Of a stretch of DNA of 45,787 nucleotides, positions 15,888 to 25,522 are shown piece after piece. The translations under genes and the position numbers were made by a program. This stretch comes from an uncultured Clostridia bacterium (GTDB taxonomy: Bacteria; Bacillota; Clostridia; TANB77; CAG-508). The stretch lies in the NCBI GenBank assembly GCA_948745425.1, contig CAPZDM010000004.1, forward strand, positions 1-45,787, written 5' to 3'. A model generated the notes under the pieces. That model had not been told where the DNA came from and did no database searches. It saw only the letters and a list, made by a program, of their open reading frames with translations. The first letter of the stretch is position 1, and every line of letters begins with the position of its first letter.

Positions 15888-16754
15888 TCAAGTCCCTGTT
15901 TCTACATATGTTTTCCATGGATTTTTAGAGTCAGGATCTGTTGGATCCCAATTTTTTAAATTTTCATCGTATGATGATATTTTCTTTGCTGTTGGTTTTC
16001 CTAATGGTCCTGGGTCAGATGAATAATAGAATTCTACTTGTGTACCTTTTGGACAATTATCATAAATCCATTTTGCATCTTCTACAGTAAGTCTTATGCA
16101 TCCTAATGATGCATCTGTTCCAAGTTTATCATATTCCCACCATTCTAAAGTATCTTTTGCTCGTTTTTCATATGGTACTGAATGAAATAAAATATGTCCT
16201 GTAATTCTAACTGCATATTGTCCATATACATCTCCTTGTAGTAATCTCCAAGTATACATATCTGAAGTTCTATATACACCTGATTGTGGTGTTGCTGTTC
16301 CTATTGAACATAGCATTGCTTTTACAGGTTCTGTATATTTACCTTTTGAATCCTTTTTATAAATAGTTACTACATTAGCTTTATTGTTAATTTTTATATA
16401 ATATGTATTTTTATCCTTTTTAGTAGTATCTGTTTTGTTATCATTTTCTTTATTCTTATTATCCACATTCCCCTCCACTTGCTTATTGCTGTTTGGGTTA
16501 TCATTATTATTGTCATTGTTTGTTTGCGTATTATCTTTATCTGGATTATCAATTATGGCTTTTATTATATTTTCACTTTCTTCATTTTTACTAGCTACAT
16601 TTTCTTTCATATTATTCTGAAAATCATCGTTTTGTGAATTAAATTCATTGAACATTATTGCATTCATAGCTATAATTAAAAGAATTACTAGTAATATCAA
16701 TATCATTAGTACTATTAGTAATTTTACTTCTTTTTTTAGTTTACGTTTCTTCAT
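15888..16754 (-). CDS. Membrane-anchored L,D-transpeptidase (YkuD domain)
   Basis: A 288-residue envelope enzyme. A Lys/Arg-rich start and one membrane helix (about 10-32) are followed by a long Asn/Asp/Lys-rich linker (about 55-115), then a YkuD domain (about 117-250). Its catalytic region contains HSVPY and SLGCIRL with the nucleophile Cys near residue 218. Such enzymes make 3-3 peptidoglycan cross-links or attach proteins; some hydrolyse peptides. A Pro/Gly-rich tail follows. AAAGGA is about 12 nt before the ATG. It lies between a small membrane-protein gene and valS. Confidence 0.92.
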   Translation of the reverse strand: MKKRKLKKEVKLLIVLMILILLVILLIIAMNAIMFNEFNSQNDDFQNNMKENVASKNEESENIIKAIIDNPDKDNTQTNNDNNNDNPNSNKQVEGNVDNKNKENDNKTDTTKKDKNTYYIKINNKANVVTIYKKDSKGKYTEPVKAMLCSIGTATPQSGVYRTSDMYTWRLLQGDVYGQYAVRITGHILFHSVPYEKRAKDTLEWWEYDKLGTDASLGCIRLTVEDAKWIYDNCPKGTQVEFYYSSDPGPLGKPTAKKISSYDENLKNWDPTDPDSKNPWKTYVETGT

Positions 16755-16810
16755 ACTTTATATCATTCCTTTACAAGTTACAAATCATTTTTCTTTTGAC
16801 TCTAATATTT

Positions 16811-17002
16811 TTATCTAATTAAATAAATTATCAGTGCTCCTATTATGGAAATTAAAAAACCTGATACTCTTAAAATAGTAGCTGAACTATTTTTATCAGA
16901 GTCACTAAAGAATTTTTTTGATAAGTCTCTTGCATCACATATACTTATTATGCCCATTGCTACTATTATAAGTGCTATTATTTTTATAATTATTGTTATC
17001 AT
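16811..17002 (-). CDS. Small two-helix membrane protein, unknown
   Basis: A 63-residue protein with two membrane helices (about 2-21 and 43-62) joined by a charged loop DARDLSKKFFSDSDKNSS. AAGGAG lies about 9 nt before the ATG. It sits between tex and the L,D-transpeptidase gene on the same strand. Small proteins of this layout occur in Clostridia, but I know no function. Confidence 0.65.
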   Translation of the reverse strand: MITIIIKIIALIIVAMGIISICDARDLSKKFFSDSDKNSSATILRVSGFLISIIGALIIYLIR

Positions 17003-17073
17003 TACAATATTCTCCTTGTTTTTATATTATGATAAATTTATTTTAAATATTTATGGAAAATCCTTCGAAGAAC

Positions 17074-17097
17074 GGGCGATTACTAATCGCCCCTACA
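17074..17097 (-). repeat. Dispersed palindromic repeat at the tex stop codon
   Basis: GGGCGATTA-C-TAATCGCCC (17074-17092) followed by CTACA. On the minus strand it begins TGTAGGGGC; the TAG within it is the stop codon of tex. Confidence 0.85.
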
Positions 17098-19243
17098 GTT
17101 TCATGCTCAATGATATTTTCTGTCTGTCTTTGTCTATTTTTATGACTTTTACTTTTACTATGTCTCCTACTGATACTACGTCTGATGGATTTTTTATATA
17201 ACTATTGCTCATTTCTGATATGTGTACTAGTCCATCATGTTTTACTCCTACGTCTATAAATGCTCCAAAGTCTATTACATTTCTTACTGTTCCTGTTAAT
17301 ATCATTCCTTCTGATAGGTCTTCTAGTTTTAATACATCACTTCTTAATATTGGTTTTGGCATTTCTTCTCTTGGATCTCTTCCTGGTTTTGTTAGTTCTT
17401 GTATTATGTCTTGTAATGTCATTTCTCCTATTTCTAGTTCTTTTGCCATTTCTTTTATGTTTATATTTTGTAGTTTTTCTCTTAATTCTTGAAGTTTTTC
17501 TTTGTTTCTTAGGTCTTCTTTATTGAATCCTGCTTTGTTTAATAGTTTTTCCGTTTGCTCATAATTGTCTGGATGTACTGCTGTTATATCTAATGCATTG
17601 TCTCCATCTGATATTCTTAAGAACCCTGAACACTGCTCATATGCAACATTTCCTAATTTTGGTACTTTTAATAATTGTTTTCTGTTTTTGAATTTTCCAT
17701 TTTCATCTCTATATTTTACTATATTTTTTGCAATACCTGAGTTTACTCCTGATACATATGATAAAAGTGATGGTGTTGCTATGTTTACGTCTACTCCAAC
17801 TTTATTAACTGCGTCTTCTACAACTCCTGTTAAACTTTCGTTTAATGTTTTTTGGTTTACATCATGTTGATATTGTCCTACTCCGATTGCTTTAGGGTCT
17901 ATTTTTACAAGTTCTGCTAATGGGTCTTGTAGCCTTCTTGCAATAGATATTGCTCCTCTTATTGAAACATTTATGTCTGGATACTCTTCTGTTGCTAATT
18001 TTGATGCTGAATAAACTGATGCTCCTGCTTCGCTAACTATTGCATAATGTACTTCTCTATTAGCTTCTTTTATCATGTCTGCTACAAACATTTCTGATTC
18101 ACGAGATGCTGTTCCATTTCCAATTGCTATCATATCTATTTCGTCTTTTTTAATAAGTTTTAGTAATTTTTCTTTTGCTCCTTGGACATCGTTTTGTGGT
18201 GCTGTTGGATATACAGTATCTGTATCTAAGACTTTTCCTGTTTCATCTATTACTGCTATTTTACAACCTGTTCTATATGCTGGGTCAAACCCCATAACTG
18301 TTTTTCCTTTTATTGGTGCTCCTAATAATAATTGTTTTGCATTTTTTCCAAATACTTTTATTGCTTTGTCATCTGCTTTTTCTGTTAAATCACTTCTTAT
18401 TTCTCTTTCTATTGATGGTTCTATTAATCTTTTAAAAGCATCTAATATTGTTGCTTTTAACATTTCTTCAAATTGTGTTTTTCCTTTTATAATATCTCTT
18501 TCTATATATGCTATTATTTTATCTTCTGGCTTTTCTATTTTTACCTTTATGGCTTCTTCTTTTTCTCCTCTATTTATTGCTAATATTCTATGGCTTGGTA
18601 TTTGATTTATTTTTTCTTTATAATCATAATACATTTCATAATTTGTTTGCTCATCTTCTTTTGATGCTTTTGTTACTATATAGCCTTCTCTATAACAATA
18701 TCCTTTTATCTTTTTTCTATATCTTGCATCATCTGATATGTTTTCTGCTATTATATCTAATGCTCCTGCTATTGCTTCTTCTACTGAATTTACTCCTTTT
18801 TCTTCATCTATATAGCTTTTTGCAATTTTATTTATGTCTTCTTGTTCTTCTTGTGCATAAATAATTACACTTAATGGCTCTAAGCCTTTTGCTTTTGCAA
18901 TAGTTGCCCTTGTCTTTTTCTTTTGTTTATATGGTCTATAAATATCTTCTACTTCTGCTAAAGTAATTGCGTTTTCTATTGCAATTTCTAGTTCTTCTGT
19001 CATTTTGCCTTGCTCTTCTATAGACTTTCTTATTTCTTCTTTTCTGGTTTCTAGGTTTCTTAAATATGTAAGTCTTTCATTTAAGTTTCTTAAAGTTTCA
19101 TCACTTAAACCACCTGTAACTTCTTTTCTATATCTTGCTATAAATGGTATTGTGTTTCCTTCGTCTATTAATTTTATCGTATTTTCTACTTGTGTATTTT
19201 TTATTTGTAATTCGCTTGATATTGTTTGTATTATTTTTTCCAT
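17093..19243 (-). CDS. tex: Tex-family RNA-binding transcription accessory protein
   Basis: A 716-residue Tex protein, implicated in transcription and RNA handling. The N-terminal helical domain carries NTIPFIARYRKEVTGGLSDE; a YqgF/RuvX-like domain (about 315-445) has GFDPAYRTGCKIAV; helix-hairpin-helix segments follow (about 485-560, NGKFKNRKQLLKVPKLG); and an S1 domain (about 645-716, GTVRNVIDFGAFIDVG...HISEM) closes the protein. Length is normal for the family. AAAGGGA precedes the ATG; both lie inside the 3' end of the upstream glycosyltransferase frame, a 116-nt overlap. Its stop TAG lies in a palindromic repeat, but the protein end KISLSMKL is what the family normally has. Confidence 0.96.
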   Translation of the reverse strand: MEKIIQTISSELQIKNTQVENTIKLIDEGNTIPFIARYRKEVTGGLSDETLRNLNERLTYLRNLETRKEEIRKSIEEQGKMTEELEIAIENAITLAEVEDIYRPYKQKKKTRATIAKAKGLEPLSVIIYAQEEQEDINKIAKSYIDEEKGVNSVEEAIAGALDIIAENISDDARYRKKIKGYCYREGYIVTKASKEDEQTNYEMYYDYKEKINQIPSHRILAINRGEKEEAIKVKIEKPEDKIIAYIERDIIKGKTQFEEMLKATILDAFKRLIEPSIEREIRSDLTEKADDKAIKVFGKNAKQLLLGAPIKGKTVMGFDPAYRTGCKIAVIDETGKVLDTDTVYPTAPQNDVQGAKEKLLKLIKKDEIDMIAIGNGTASRESEMFVADMIKEANREVHYAIVSEAGASVYSASKLATEEYPDINVSIRGAISIARRLQDPLAELVKIDPKAIGVGQYQHDVNQKTLNESLTGVVEDAVNKVGVDVNIATPSLLSYVSGVNSGIAKNIVKYRDENGKFKNRKQLLKVPKLGNVAYEQCSGFLRISDGDNALDITAVHPDNYEQTEKLLNKAGFNKEDLRNKEKLQELREKLQNINIKEMAKELEIGEMTLQDIIQELTKPGRDPREEMPKPILRSDVLKLEDLSEGMILTGTVRNVIDFGAFIDVGVKHDGLVHISEMSNSYIKNPSDVVSVGDIVKVKVIKIDKDRQKISLSMKL

Positions 19244-20228
19244 TTTTTATCCCTTTCTTTTGAATATTTTGTTTTGACTGTTCCTTTATCTTCGTTAAAA
19301 TTTCTTTTTCTGAAGAATCGAGTAATCTATATGTATCTATTACATCATCATCAATATATTTTAAAGTTTCGCTTATTATTTCTAAGTGCTCTTTTATTTC
19401 TAAATAATTCAAAATAATATATTGACAATTTATTCTCCACTTTATTTCATATAGTAAAAAATATTGTACATATTTAATTACACATTTATATTCTTTAATG
19501 GATTCTTCAATCAATTTATTCCATGCATATTTAGGTGTATCAAAATACCAAGATTTATTCAATTTACTACTTTGAACTGCTGAATTATTTGTATTTCTCT
19601 TTCTATAATTATATATAGCTTCTCTAATAACTCCATATTTTAGTTTCTCTAATAGAATAGTATTAAGTAATGTAGCATCTTCAGCTATTTTTAATCTTGT
19701 ATCAAATTTCATTTTTCTCATTATTTCACTTTTAAATAGTGTTGTATTCCCATGTAAAATAATCATTTCTGGTTCTTTTTCTATATTTATTATTCTAGTA
19801 CTTTCAAATTTATAATCTAAATAATGATAATCTTCACTTGCTTCAAAATATTTCAGTCTTGCACTTACAAAATCTATTTCTGAATATTTATTTTCCATAA
19901 AATTATACATATATAATAATGCATCCTTTTCCCATTTGTCATCACTATCCATACAATTTACATATTTACCTTCTGCGTATTCTAATCCATTATTTCTTGC
20001 ATATGAAACTCCTCTATTTTCTTGTCTTAAATATATAACATTATCATAAGTAGCCTTATATTTTAAACATATTTCTTCACTATTATCTGTTGAGCCATCG
20101 TTTACTAAGATTAATTGAATATTTTGAAAACCAATTGTTTGATTAATTACACTGTTAATTGCATCTTCCAAATAGATTTCTGTATTATAAATGGGAATAA
20201 TTATTGATATTTTGTATTTATACTCCAT
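19128..20228 (-). CDS. GT2 glycosyltransferase, frame extending into tex
   Basis: A 366-residue family 2 glycosyltransferase, which moves a sugar from a nucleotide donor onto a glycan. The N-terminal GT-A fold (about 1-230) has ISIIIPIYNTE, a VNDGSTDNS segment and the metal-binding MDSDD. No membrane helix is clear. GAGGTG is about 9 nt before the ATG, 13 nt past the aldo/keto reductase stop. The last 38 or so residues (Asn/Lys/Arg-rich, KRITNKKYTSRK...) are read in a second frame through the start of tex and look like non-family sequence, so the original stop may have been lost. Acceptor and sugar are unknown; the nearby GT4 gene suggests a surface glycan or glycolipid. Confidence 0.88.
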   Translation of the reverse strand: MEYKYKISIIIPIYNTEIYLEDAINSVINQTIGFQNIQLILVNDGSTDNSEEICLKYKATYDNVIYLRQENRGVSYARNNGLEYAEGKYVNCMDSDDKWEKDALLYMYNFMENKYSEIDFVSARLKYFEASEDYHYLDYKFESTRIINIEKEPEMIILHGNTTLFKSEIMRKMKFDTRLKIAEDATLLNTILLEKLKYGVIREAIYNYRKRNTNNSAVQSSKLNKSWYFDTPKYAWNKLIEESIKEYKCVIKYVQYFLLYEIKWRINCQYIILNYLEIKEHLEIISETLKYIDDDVIDTYRLLDSSEKEILTKIKEQSKQNIQKKGIKNGKNNTNNIKRITNKKYTSRKYDKINRRRKHNTIYSKI

Positions 20229-20241
20229 TTTTCTTCACCTC

Positions 20242-21054
20242 TTATGACTTATTAGGATCCATATCAGAACCTGCAAAAAATCCCATATCATTTATAAAGT
20301 TCATGTCCTCATCTGAAATTGTAAAGTCAAAAACATCTTTATTTTCTAACATTCTATTCCAATTTGTAGTCTTAGGCAAAGGTACTACATCGTTTTGTAA
20401 ACACCATTTTATGCATATTTGTGCCACAGATTTATTATATTTATTAGCTATTCTTACTAAATCTTCATTTTGTAACATTTTTCCTTTTCCTAATGGCGCC
20501 CATGCTTCAACTACTATATTATTTTCCTTACAGAAATCTAATGTTTCCTGTCTAGTTAAACCTGGGTGGAATTCTAATTGGTCAACCATTGGAACTATCT
20601 CGCAGTTATTCAATATAATTTCTAAATGATGTTTTAAGAAATTTGATAATCCTATTGCTCTTACCTTTTTTTGATTATATAAGTCTTCTAAAGCTTTCCA
20701 TGTATCTATATTTAACTGTTTATCATTATTTCTTGGCCAATGAATTAAAAATAAATCTATATAATCTAATCCTAAATTTTGTAAAGAATTATTAAACGAT
20801 TTTATTGTATTTTCATATCCCATAGAATCTTTCCAAACTTTACTTGTTACAAAAATTTCTTCTCTTGGTAAGTTACTCTCTTTTATTGCTTGTCCTATAT
20901 AAATTTCATTTTTATAAGCAGAAGCTGTATCTATATGTCTATATCCAGCTTGTAATGCCTGTCTAATATTATTTACACATTCTTCTCCTTCTATTAATGA
21001 TGTTCCAAAACCTATATTAGGCATTTCTATTCCATTTCTTAATTTTAAATTCAT
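20242..21054 (-). CDS. Aldo/keto reductase
   Basis: A 270-residue NADPH-dependent reductase of the AKR superfamily (TIM barrel). The catalytic tetrad is visible: Asp42 and Tyr47 in HIDTASAYKNE, Lys72 in VTSKVW and His105 in LIHWP. Cofactor-site segments AIGLSNF and PLPKTTNWNRM are present. AAAGGAG lies 8 nt before the ATG, which begins 4 nt past the GT4 stop. It resembles 2,5-diketogluconate reductase-like AKR5 enzymes; the substrate cannot be told. It lies between two glycosyltransferases and is co-transcribed with them. Confidence 0.93.
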   Translation of the reverse strand: MNLKLRNGIEMPNIGFGTSLIEGEECVNNIRQALQAGYRHIDTASAYKNEIYIGQAIKESNLPREEIFVTSKVWKDSMGYENTIKSFNNSLQNLGLDYIDLFLIHWPRNNDKQLNIDTWKALEDLYNQKKVRAIGLSNFLKHHLEIILNNCEIVPMVDQLEFHPGLTRQETLDFCKENNIVVEAWAPLGKGKMLQNEDLVRIANKYNKSVAQICIKWCLQNDVVPLPKTTNWNRMLENKDVFDFTISDEDMNFINDMGFFAGSDMDPNKS

Positions 21055-21058
21055 ATAA

Positions 21059-22252
21059 TTATTCTCCTTTTAAACTTTCTCTATATATTTTTATTAAATT
21101 GTCTATAAATAAATCTTGCATATAGTTATTTTTAGCATATTCAGCTAAATGTTTAGAATCGAATATAATTTCATTATTTAATATTTTAGAAATAGCATTT
21201 TCTAATTCCAAAGAATCTTCTTCTTTTATTAAAATACCACCTTTGTTATTTACAAAATTTGGTAATTCTCCTTTGTTTGTGGCTACAACAGGTGTACCAC
21301 ATGCAATTGCTTCTAATGCAACTAATCCAAATGCTTCTTTTCTTGATGGCACAGCACAAACATCTGAAATATTATATATTTTCCTTAATACATCATGACT
21401 TTGATTTCCCAAAAAGATTATATTTTTTAATTCTAGTTGTTCTGTCATTTTTCTGAGATTACTTATTTCTTCACCATCACCTATAATTAAAGTTAATATA
21501 TTTTCCTTTTCATAATTTTTAGCAGCCTGTAATAATAAATCTACACCTTTATTTTTTGCTAATCTTCCGACAAAGCATACTATTTTACCATAATTTTTAT
21601 ATATTTTAAGCTCTCTTAATATTTCCTGTTTATCATAATCTTCTTTATAAAAGATTTTCTCATCATACCCATTTAATATAGTAACTACTTTATCTTTATT
21701 TTCTTTAAATATATTAGTAACAATTTCTTTACTGTTATTTGATATAGCAATTATTCTTTTACATCTATCTGCTACTTCATACATTATTTTATGAAATTTT
21801 GGCCAAGCTTCATATCCCATAATATCAGAACCATGACATGTTACTACAACTGGAATATTATAATTTAAAGCTACATTTGATATAATCCATATATGTTGAG
21901 CATGTATAACATCTGGCTTGAATTCTAATATTTCTTCTTCTATTGCTTTTCTAAAAGCATCTTTATATTGTTGTAATTGTAAGTCCGTCATATCACCAAA
22001 TAGTAAACTACTTCTAGGATGTGGATCAATGCAACCGAAATTGAAATCTAATTGTCCTTCAATTTTCTCTTTATATTTAAAAAATACTGGATGTAATTTT
22101 ATACCTTTTAAATCTGAAAAATGGCTTGTATTTTCTGGACTTATAATACAAGCTTCATGTCCTTTTTTTACAAGGCTCTTCGCTATATTTGCAACATAAA
22201 CTCCACTTCCTGAACCTTGAAGTGGAAAATGATTTATTAATAATACTTTCAT
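21059..22252 (-). CDS. GT4 glycosyltransferase
   Basis: A 397-residue GT-B enzyme of family 4. The N-terminal Rossmann domain begins MKVLLINHFPLQGSGSGVYV; the C-terminal domain has FVGRLAKNKGVDLLLQA (near 226-242) and the donor-site signature SRKEAFGLVALEAIACGTPVVA (near 300). Retaining transferases of this type use UDP- or GDP-sugars, often on lipids or polysaccharides. GAAGG lies about 11 nt before the ATG. It is the first gene of a unit GT4, aldo/keto reductase, GT2, tex with a promoter upstream and a terminator just before that. Confidence 0.93.
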   Translation of the reverse strand: MKVLLINHFPLQGSGSGVYVANIAKSLVKKGHEACIISPENTSHFSDLKGIKLHPVFFKYKEKIEGQLDFNFGCIDPHPRSSLLFGDMTDLQLQQYKDAFRKAIEEEILEFKPDVIHAQHIWIISNVALNYNIPVVVTCHGSDIMGYEAWPKFHKIMYEVADRCKRIIAISNNSKEIVTNIFKENKDKVVTILNGYDEKIFYKEDYDKQEILRELKIYKNYGKIVCFVGRLAKNKGVDLLLQAAKNYEKENILTLIIGDGEEISNLRKMTEQLELKNIIFLGNQSHDVLRKIYNISDVCAVPSRKEAFGLVALEAIACGTPVVATNKGELPNFVNNKGGILIKEEDSLELENAISKILNNEIIFDSKHLAEYAKNNYMQDLFIDNLIKIYRESLKGE

Positions 22253-22293
22253 TTTGATTCTTTCCTTCTTATTTCTAATATCATGTTATCTGT

Positions 22294-22323
22294 ATTTTAT
22301 CATATTTTGATAGATTTAGTCAA
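22294..22323 (-). promoter_or_regulatory. Promoter for the GT4-AKR-GT2-tex unit
   Basis: Minus-strand TTGACT (22323-22318), 18 nt, TAAAAT (22299-22294), about 42 nt before the GT4 ATG. Confidence 0.6.
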
Positions 22324-22356
22324 TGGCTAGATTTTACAATATTTTTGTGTAAAAAT

Positions 22357-22395
22357 TTCCTTAGGAGCAAGATTATTTACTATACTCCTAAGGAA
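22357..22395 (-). terminator. Terminator after the DUF218 gene
   Basis: A perfect 11-bp stem TTCCTTAGGAG / CTCCTAAGGAA (22357-22367 and 22385-22395) with a 17-nt loop. On the minus strand it is followed by ATTTTT. It lies 27 nt past the stop at 22422. Confidence 0.85.
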
Positions 22396-22421
22396 TCAAT
22401 TTATATTTTTAATTATTTACT

Positions 22422-23453
22422 TTATCTACTCATATCTCTATCTACAGTTGTTATCTCTGGCTCATCAATTTCATCTCTAATGAAAACATTTCTATTATGT
22501 CCAATTTCTTCTCTAAGCATTTGTGTTAATTTTGGTTCAGTACAATATATTCTTTTTAATTCATGCCTAAATGCTATTTCATCAAATTTTGGAGCATTTA
22601 AAATAGCTTTTAGACTGTCATATTGTTCTAAATCTAATGTAGAAGGGCACCATGTTAATTTAATTTTATCTCCAAATACTTTTTTAAACTGTCTTGTTGC
22701 TCTATTACCATGTGTACATGTTGTTACAAGTATTGCTGTTTTAATTTGTGAACCTGTTTCTATTTCTTCTGAATCAAAAATATTTTTACAAAATTCTGCA
22801 TTTTCCTGTGTAGTTGTTGACATTGCTTCTATCAAAATATCTTCTAGATTTATTCCTACATTTTCTAAAAATTTGTCTGTTAACTTTTTTGTATGTTCTT
22901 GATAATTTTCTTCAAATTGTTCTTTAACAAGTGTTTCTGCTCCCCAATCTGCTTCTGTACGTTCATTCCATTCTTGCCTCTCTATTAATTCATTGCTCAT
23001 ATAATCCTCTAGTGATTCAGGATGCATAATATCTTTTTTATCCCTATCTTTACCTATACCTCCTGTAAATATTATTTTTTTGACAAGCCCTAATTTATAT
23101 AATTCAAAGGCTTTTATTGCCCTTTCTCTAGTAGTTGGTAACCCAATATTTCCTAAGACTATAGCTATATCTGCTTTATTCTCACTTTTATTTTCAGATT
23201 TTGCTAAATCTGTTATATTATTTCCTATTACAAAATCAAAAAGTTCTTCTGGAGTTAATTCTCTACCATCTGGTGTAGTAACACTCTTTATGTCCTTTGA
23301 ATTATCTATCCATGTCAAATGTCTTATTACTTTATCTCCATTTTTAATTTCCTTTATTTTCTTATCTTTGTCTGCTTTAAGTCTTTCTTCATCTATATAA
23401 TTGGGATCCTCATTGTCAATTATTAATTGTGATAGTTTGAATGTTTTTTGCAT
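22422..23453 (-). CDS. YdcF/SanA-like DUF218 protein
   Basis: A 343-residue protein with a DUF218 (YdcF/ElyC) core at about 95-310. The family signature is seen as ADIAIVLGNIGLPTTRERAIKAFELYKLGLVKKIIFTGG, followed by acidic segments and a late TAILVTTCTHGNRATRQF. The family adopts an alpha/beta fold that binds nucleotides or SAM-like ligands; ElyC/SanA relatives affect envelope integrity. Unlike those, there is no N-terminal membrane anchor, so it is probably cytoplasmic. AAAGGAGG is 8 nt before the ATG. It is followed by a strong terminator and preceded by a possible TATAAT in the dapL-proximal gap. Confidence 0.85.
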   Translation of the reverse strand: MQKTFKLSQLIIDNEDPNYIDEERLKADKDKKIKEIKNGDKVIRHLTWIDNSKDIKSVTTPDGRELTPEELFDFVIGNNITDLAKSENKSENKADIAIVLGNIGLPTTRERAIKAFELYKLGLVKKIIFTGGIGKDRDKKDIMHPESLEDYMSNELIERQEWNERTEADWGAETLVKEQFEENYQEHTKKLTDKFLENVGINLEDILIEAMSTTTQENAEFCKNIFDSEEIETGSQIKTAILVTTCTHGNRATRQFKKVFGDKIKLTWCPSTLDLEQYDSLKAILNAPKFDEIAFRHELKRIYCTEPKLTQMLREEIGHNRNVFIRDEIDEPEITTVDRDMSR

Positions 23454-23511
23454 TGTATATACCTCCTTTTATTAATCTTTTACTATTAGTTTTATTATAA
23501 CATATTTTTCT

Positions 23512-24735
23512 TTACAAATCTATTATTCTTTTTACTGCTTCTTCTGTATTTTCTTTTGTTCCAAATGCTGTTAGCCTAAAGTATCCTTCTCCATGTGGTC
23601 CAAATCCACTTCCTGGTGTTCCTACTACATTTACTTCTTCTAATAGTTTATCAAAAAATTGCCATGATGTAAGACCATCTGGAACTTTTAACCATATATA
23701 TGGAGAATTTACTCCTCCATAAACAGTAAAACCTGCCTTTTCTAATCCTTGTTTTATTATTTTAGCATTTTCTAAATAATATTTAATATTTTCTTTTATT
23801 TGCTTTTTTCCTTCTTCTGTATATATAGCCTCTGCTGCTTTTTGTGTTATATATGGAACTCCATTAAATTTTGTACATTGTCTTCTATTCCATAATTTAT
23901 TAGCACTAACTTCTTCTCCACTTCTTGTATATAATTTTAATTCTTTTGGTACAACTGTGTATGCACATCTTATTCCTGTAAATCCTGCTGTTTTTGAAAA
24001 GCTTCTAAATTCTATTGCTACTTTTTTTGCTCCTTCAATTTCATATATAGAGTGTGGTACATTATCTTCTGTTATAAATGCTTCATATGCTGAATCAAAT
24101 AATATTATAGATTTATTTTTAATTGCATAATCTACCCATATTTTTAATTGTTGTTTAGTTAGTGTTGTTCCTGTTGGATTATTTGGAAAACATAAGTATA
24201 TCATATCTACTTTTTCTTTTGGTAGCTCTGGTATAAAATTATTTTCAGTTGTAACTGGAATATATACAATATTCTTATACATGTCTAATTCCTTTTTGTA
24301 TTTTCCACTTCTTCCTGACATTACATTTGTGTCTAGATATACTGGATATACAGGGTCTGTAATTGCAACTTTATTGTTTTCATCAAATATATCTACTATA
24401 TTTCCACAATCACATTTTGCACCATCTGATACAAAAATTTCATCTATTTCAATTCCTAAGTCTTTATAATCATTTTCGACTATTGCTTTTCTTAAAAATT
24501 CATATCCTTGTTCAGGACCATAACCTCTGAAGCCTTCTTTAGTTCCCATTTCATCTACTGCTTTATGCATTGCTTTAATTACCTCTGGAACTATTGGTTT
24601 TGTTACATCCCCAATTCCTAATTTTATGATTTTCTTATCAGGATTTTTTGCACTATATTCATTTACCTTTTTTGCAACTGTTGAAAATAAATAACTTTCT
24701 TGTAACTCTAGAAAATTCTCATTAATATAACTCAT
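23512..24735 (-). CDS. dapL: LL-diaminopimelate aminotransferase
   Basis: A 407-residue PLP enzyme making LL-diaminopimelate directly from tetrahydrodipicolinate, for lysine and peptidoglycan. It has the DapL N-terminus (INENFLELQESYLFSTVAKKV), KLGIGDVTKPI, GFRGYGPEQGYEFLR, FPNNPTGT, and the PLP lysine in FRSFSKTAGFTG (near residue 247), with GFGPHGEGYFRL at the end. Length fits the family's ~400-410. AGGAAG is about 10 nt before the ATG. The nearby genes are not lysine genes, so it appears to be a single-gene unit. Confidence 0.96.
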   Translation of the reverse strand: MSYINENFLELQESYLFSTVAKKVNEYSAKNPDKKIIKLGIGDVTKPIVPEVIKAMHKAVDEMGTKEGFRGYGPEQGYEFLRKAIVENDYKDLGIEIDEIFVSDGAKCDCGNIVDIFDENNKVAITDPVYPVYLDTNVMSGRSGKYKKELDMYKNIVYIPVTTENNFIPELPKEKVDMIYLCFPNNPTGTTLTKQQLKIWVDYAIKNKSIILFDSAYEAFITEDNVPHSIYEIEGAKKVAIEFRSFSKTAGFTGIRCAYTVVPKELKLYTRSGEEVSANKLWNRRQCTKFNGVPYITQKAAEAIYTEEGKKQIKENIKYYLENAKIIKQGLEKAGFTVYGGVNSPYIWLKVPDGLTSWQFFDKLLEEVNVVGTPGSGFGPHGEGYFRLTAFGTKENTEEAVKRIIDL

Positions 24736-24802
24736 CTTTATTGTACTTCCTTTCTTATTATAAACTCTTTTGCATTATATCATATCGAGCTTTTAACTTC
24801 TA

Positions 24803-25522
24803 TTATTTTATTCCATTTATTGCATCTCTTGTGATTTTTTCTTTATCAAATCTACTTATTATAAAAATGATTAAAGCTACTAATATTACTATTGCTATAT
24901 ACAATATAATACTCGTTTTCCAATCTCCAAGGGCAAGGTTTTCTCCTGCAAGTGTTGAAGTTATGACTGATGGAAATCTAGCAAATGTCGAAATTAAAAT
25001 AAATCTACTTGGTTTTATTGGTAATAAGCCTGATACATATACTAGTAAATCTTTTGGAGTTCCTGGTAATAAAAATAATATAAATAATATAATTTCAACT
25101 TTTTTTGGATTTTGAAATAATTTATTATTTTGTATTTTCTCTATTTTTTCTTCATCGCAAAAATCACATACAAATTTTTTGCCAAGTTTTCTAACTAAGA
25201 AAAATATTACTGTTGATATGATACAGGCTGATATCATAATAAATACTGTTCCCCATAGTCCACCATAGCACATTCCTGCTAATATTTCTATTGGTTCTCC
25301 TGGTATTATTATTAGAAATATTTGTGCTACTTGAAGCCCAAATAAAGATAATAATCCTAATATACCAGAATCCTCTACTTTTTCCTTAAAAGCTACTTGT
25401 CCTTCTTTTGTAGATAAATTTTTCATTACTGGAAACAAATATACTATAACTCCTACTAGTATTGCTACGACTATTAATGTTAATATTATTTTGAATATTT
25501 TTACTTTACTTTTTCTACTCAT
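24803..25522 (-). CDS. VTT-domain (TVP38/TMEM64) membrane protein
   Basis: A 239-residue protein of the DedA-like VTT superfamily. Membrane helices lie at about 10-30, 45-70, 80-105, 140-165, 175-200 and 205-228. The diagnostic IIPGEPIEILAGMCYGGLWG is present, and LLPGTPKDLLVYVSGLLP is the second half-motif. Family members are proposed lipid scramblases or transporters. The start at 25522 is chosen because GAAGGG is 6 nt upstream and its ATGA overlaps the stop of the preceding gene; the longer frame from 25549 has no ribosome site. Confidence 0.9.
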   Translation of the reverse strand: MSRKSKVKIFKIILTLIVVAILVGVIVYLFPVMKNLSTKEGQVAFKEKVEDSGILGLLSLFGLQVAQIFLIIIPGEPIEILAGMCYGGLWGTVFIMISACIISTVIFFLVRKLGKKFVCDFCDEEKIEKIQNNKLFQNPKKVEIILFILFLLPGTPKDLLVYVSGLLPIKPSRFILISTFARFPSVITSTLAGENLALGDWKTSIILYIAIVILVALIIFIISRFDKEKITRDAINGIK

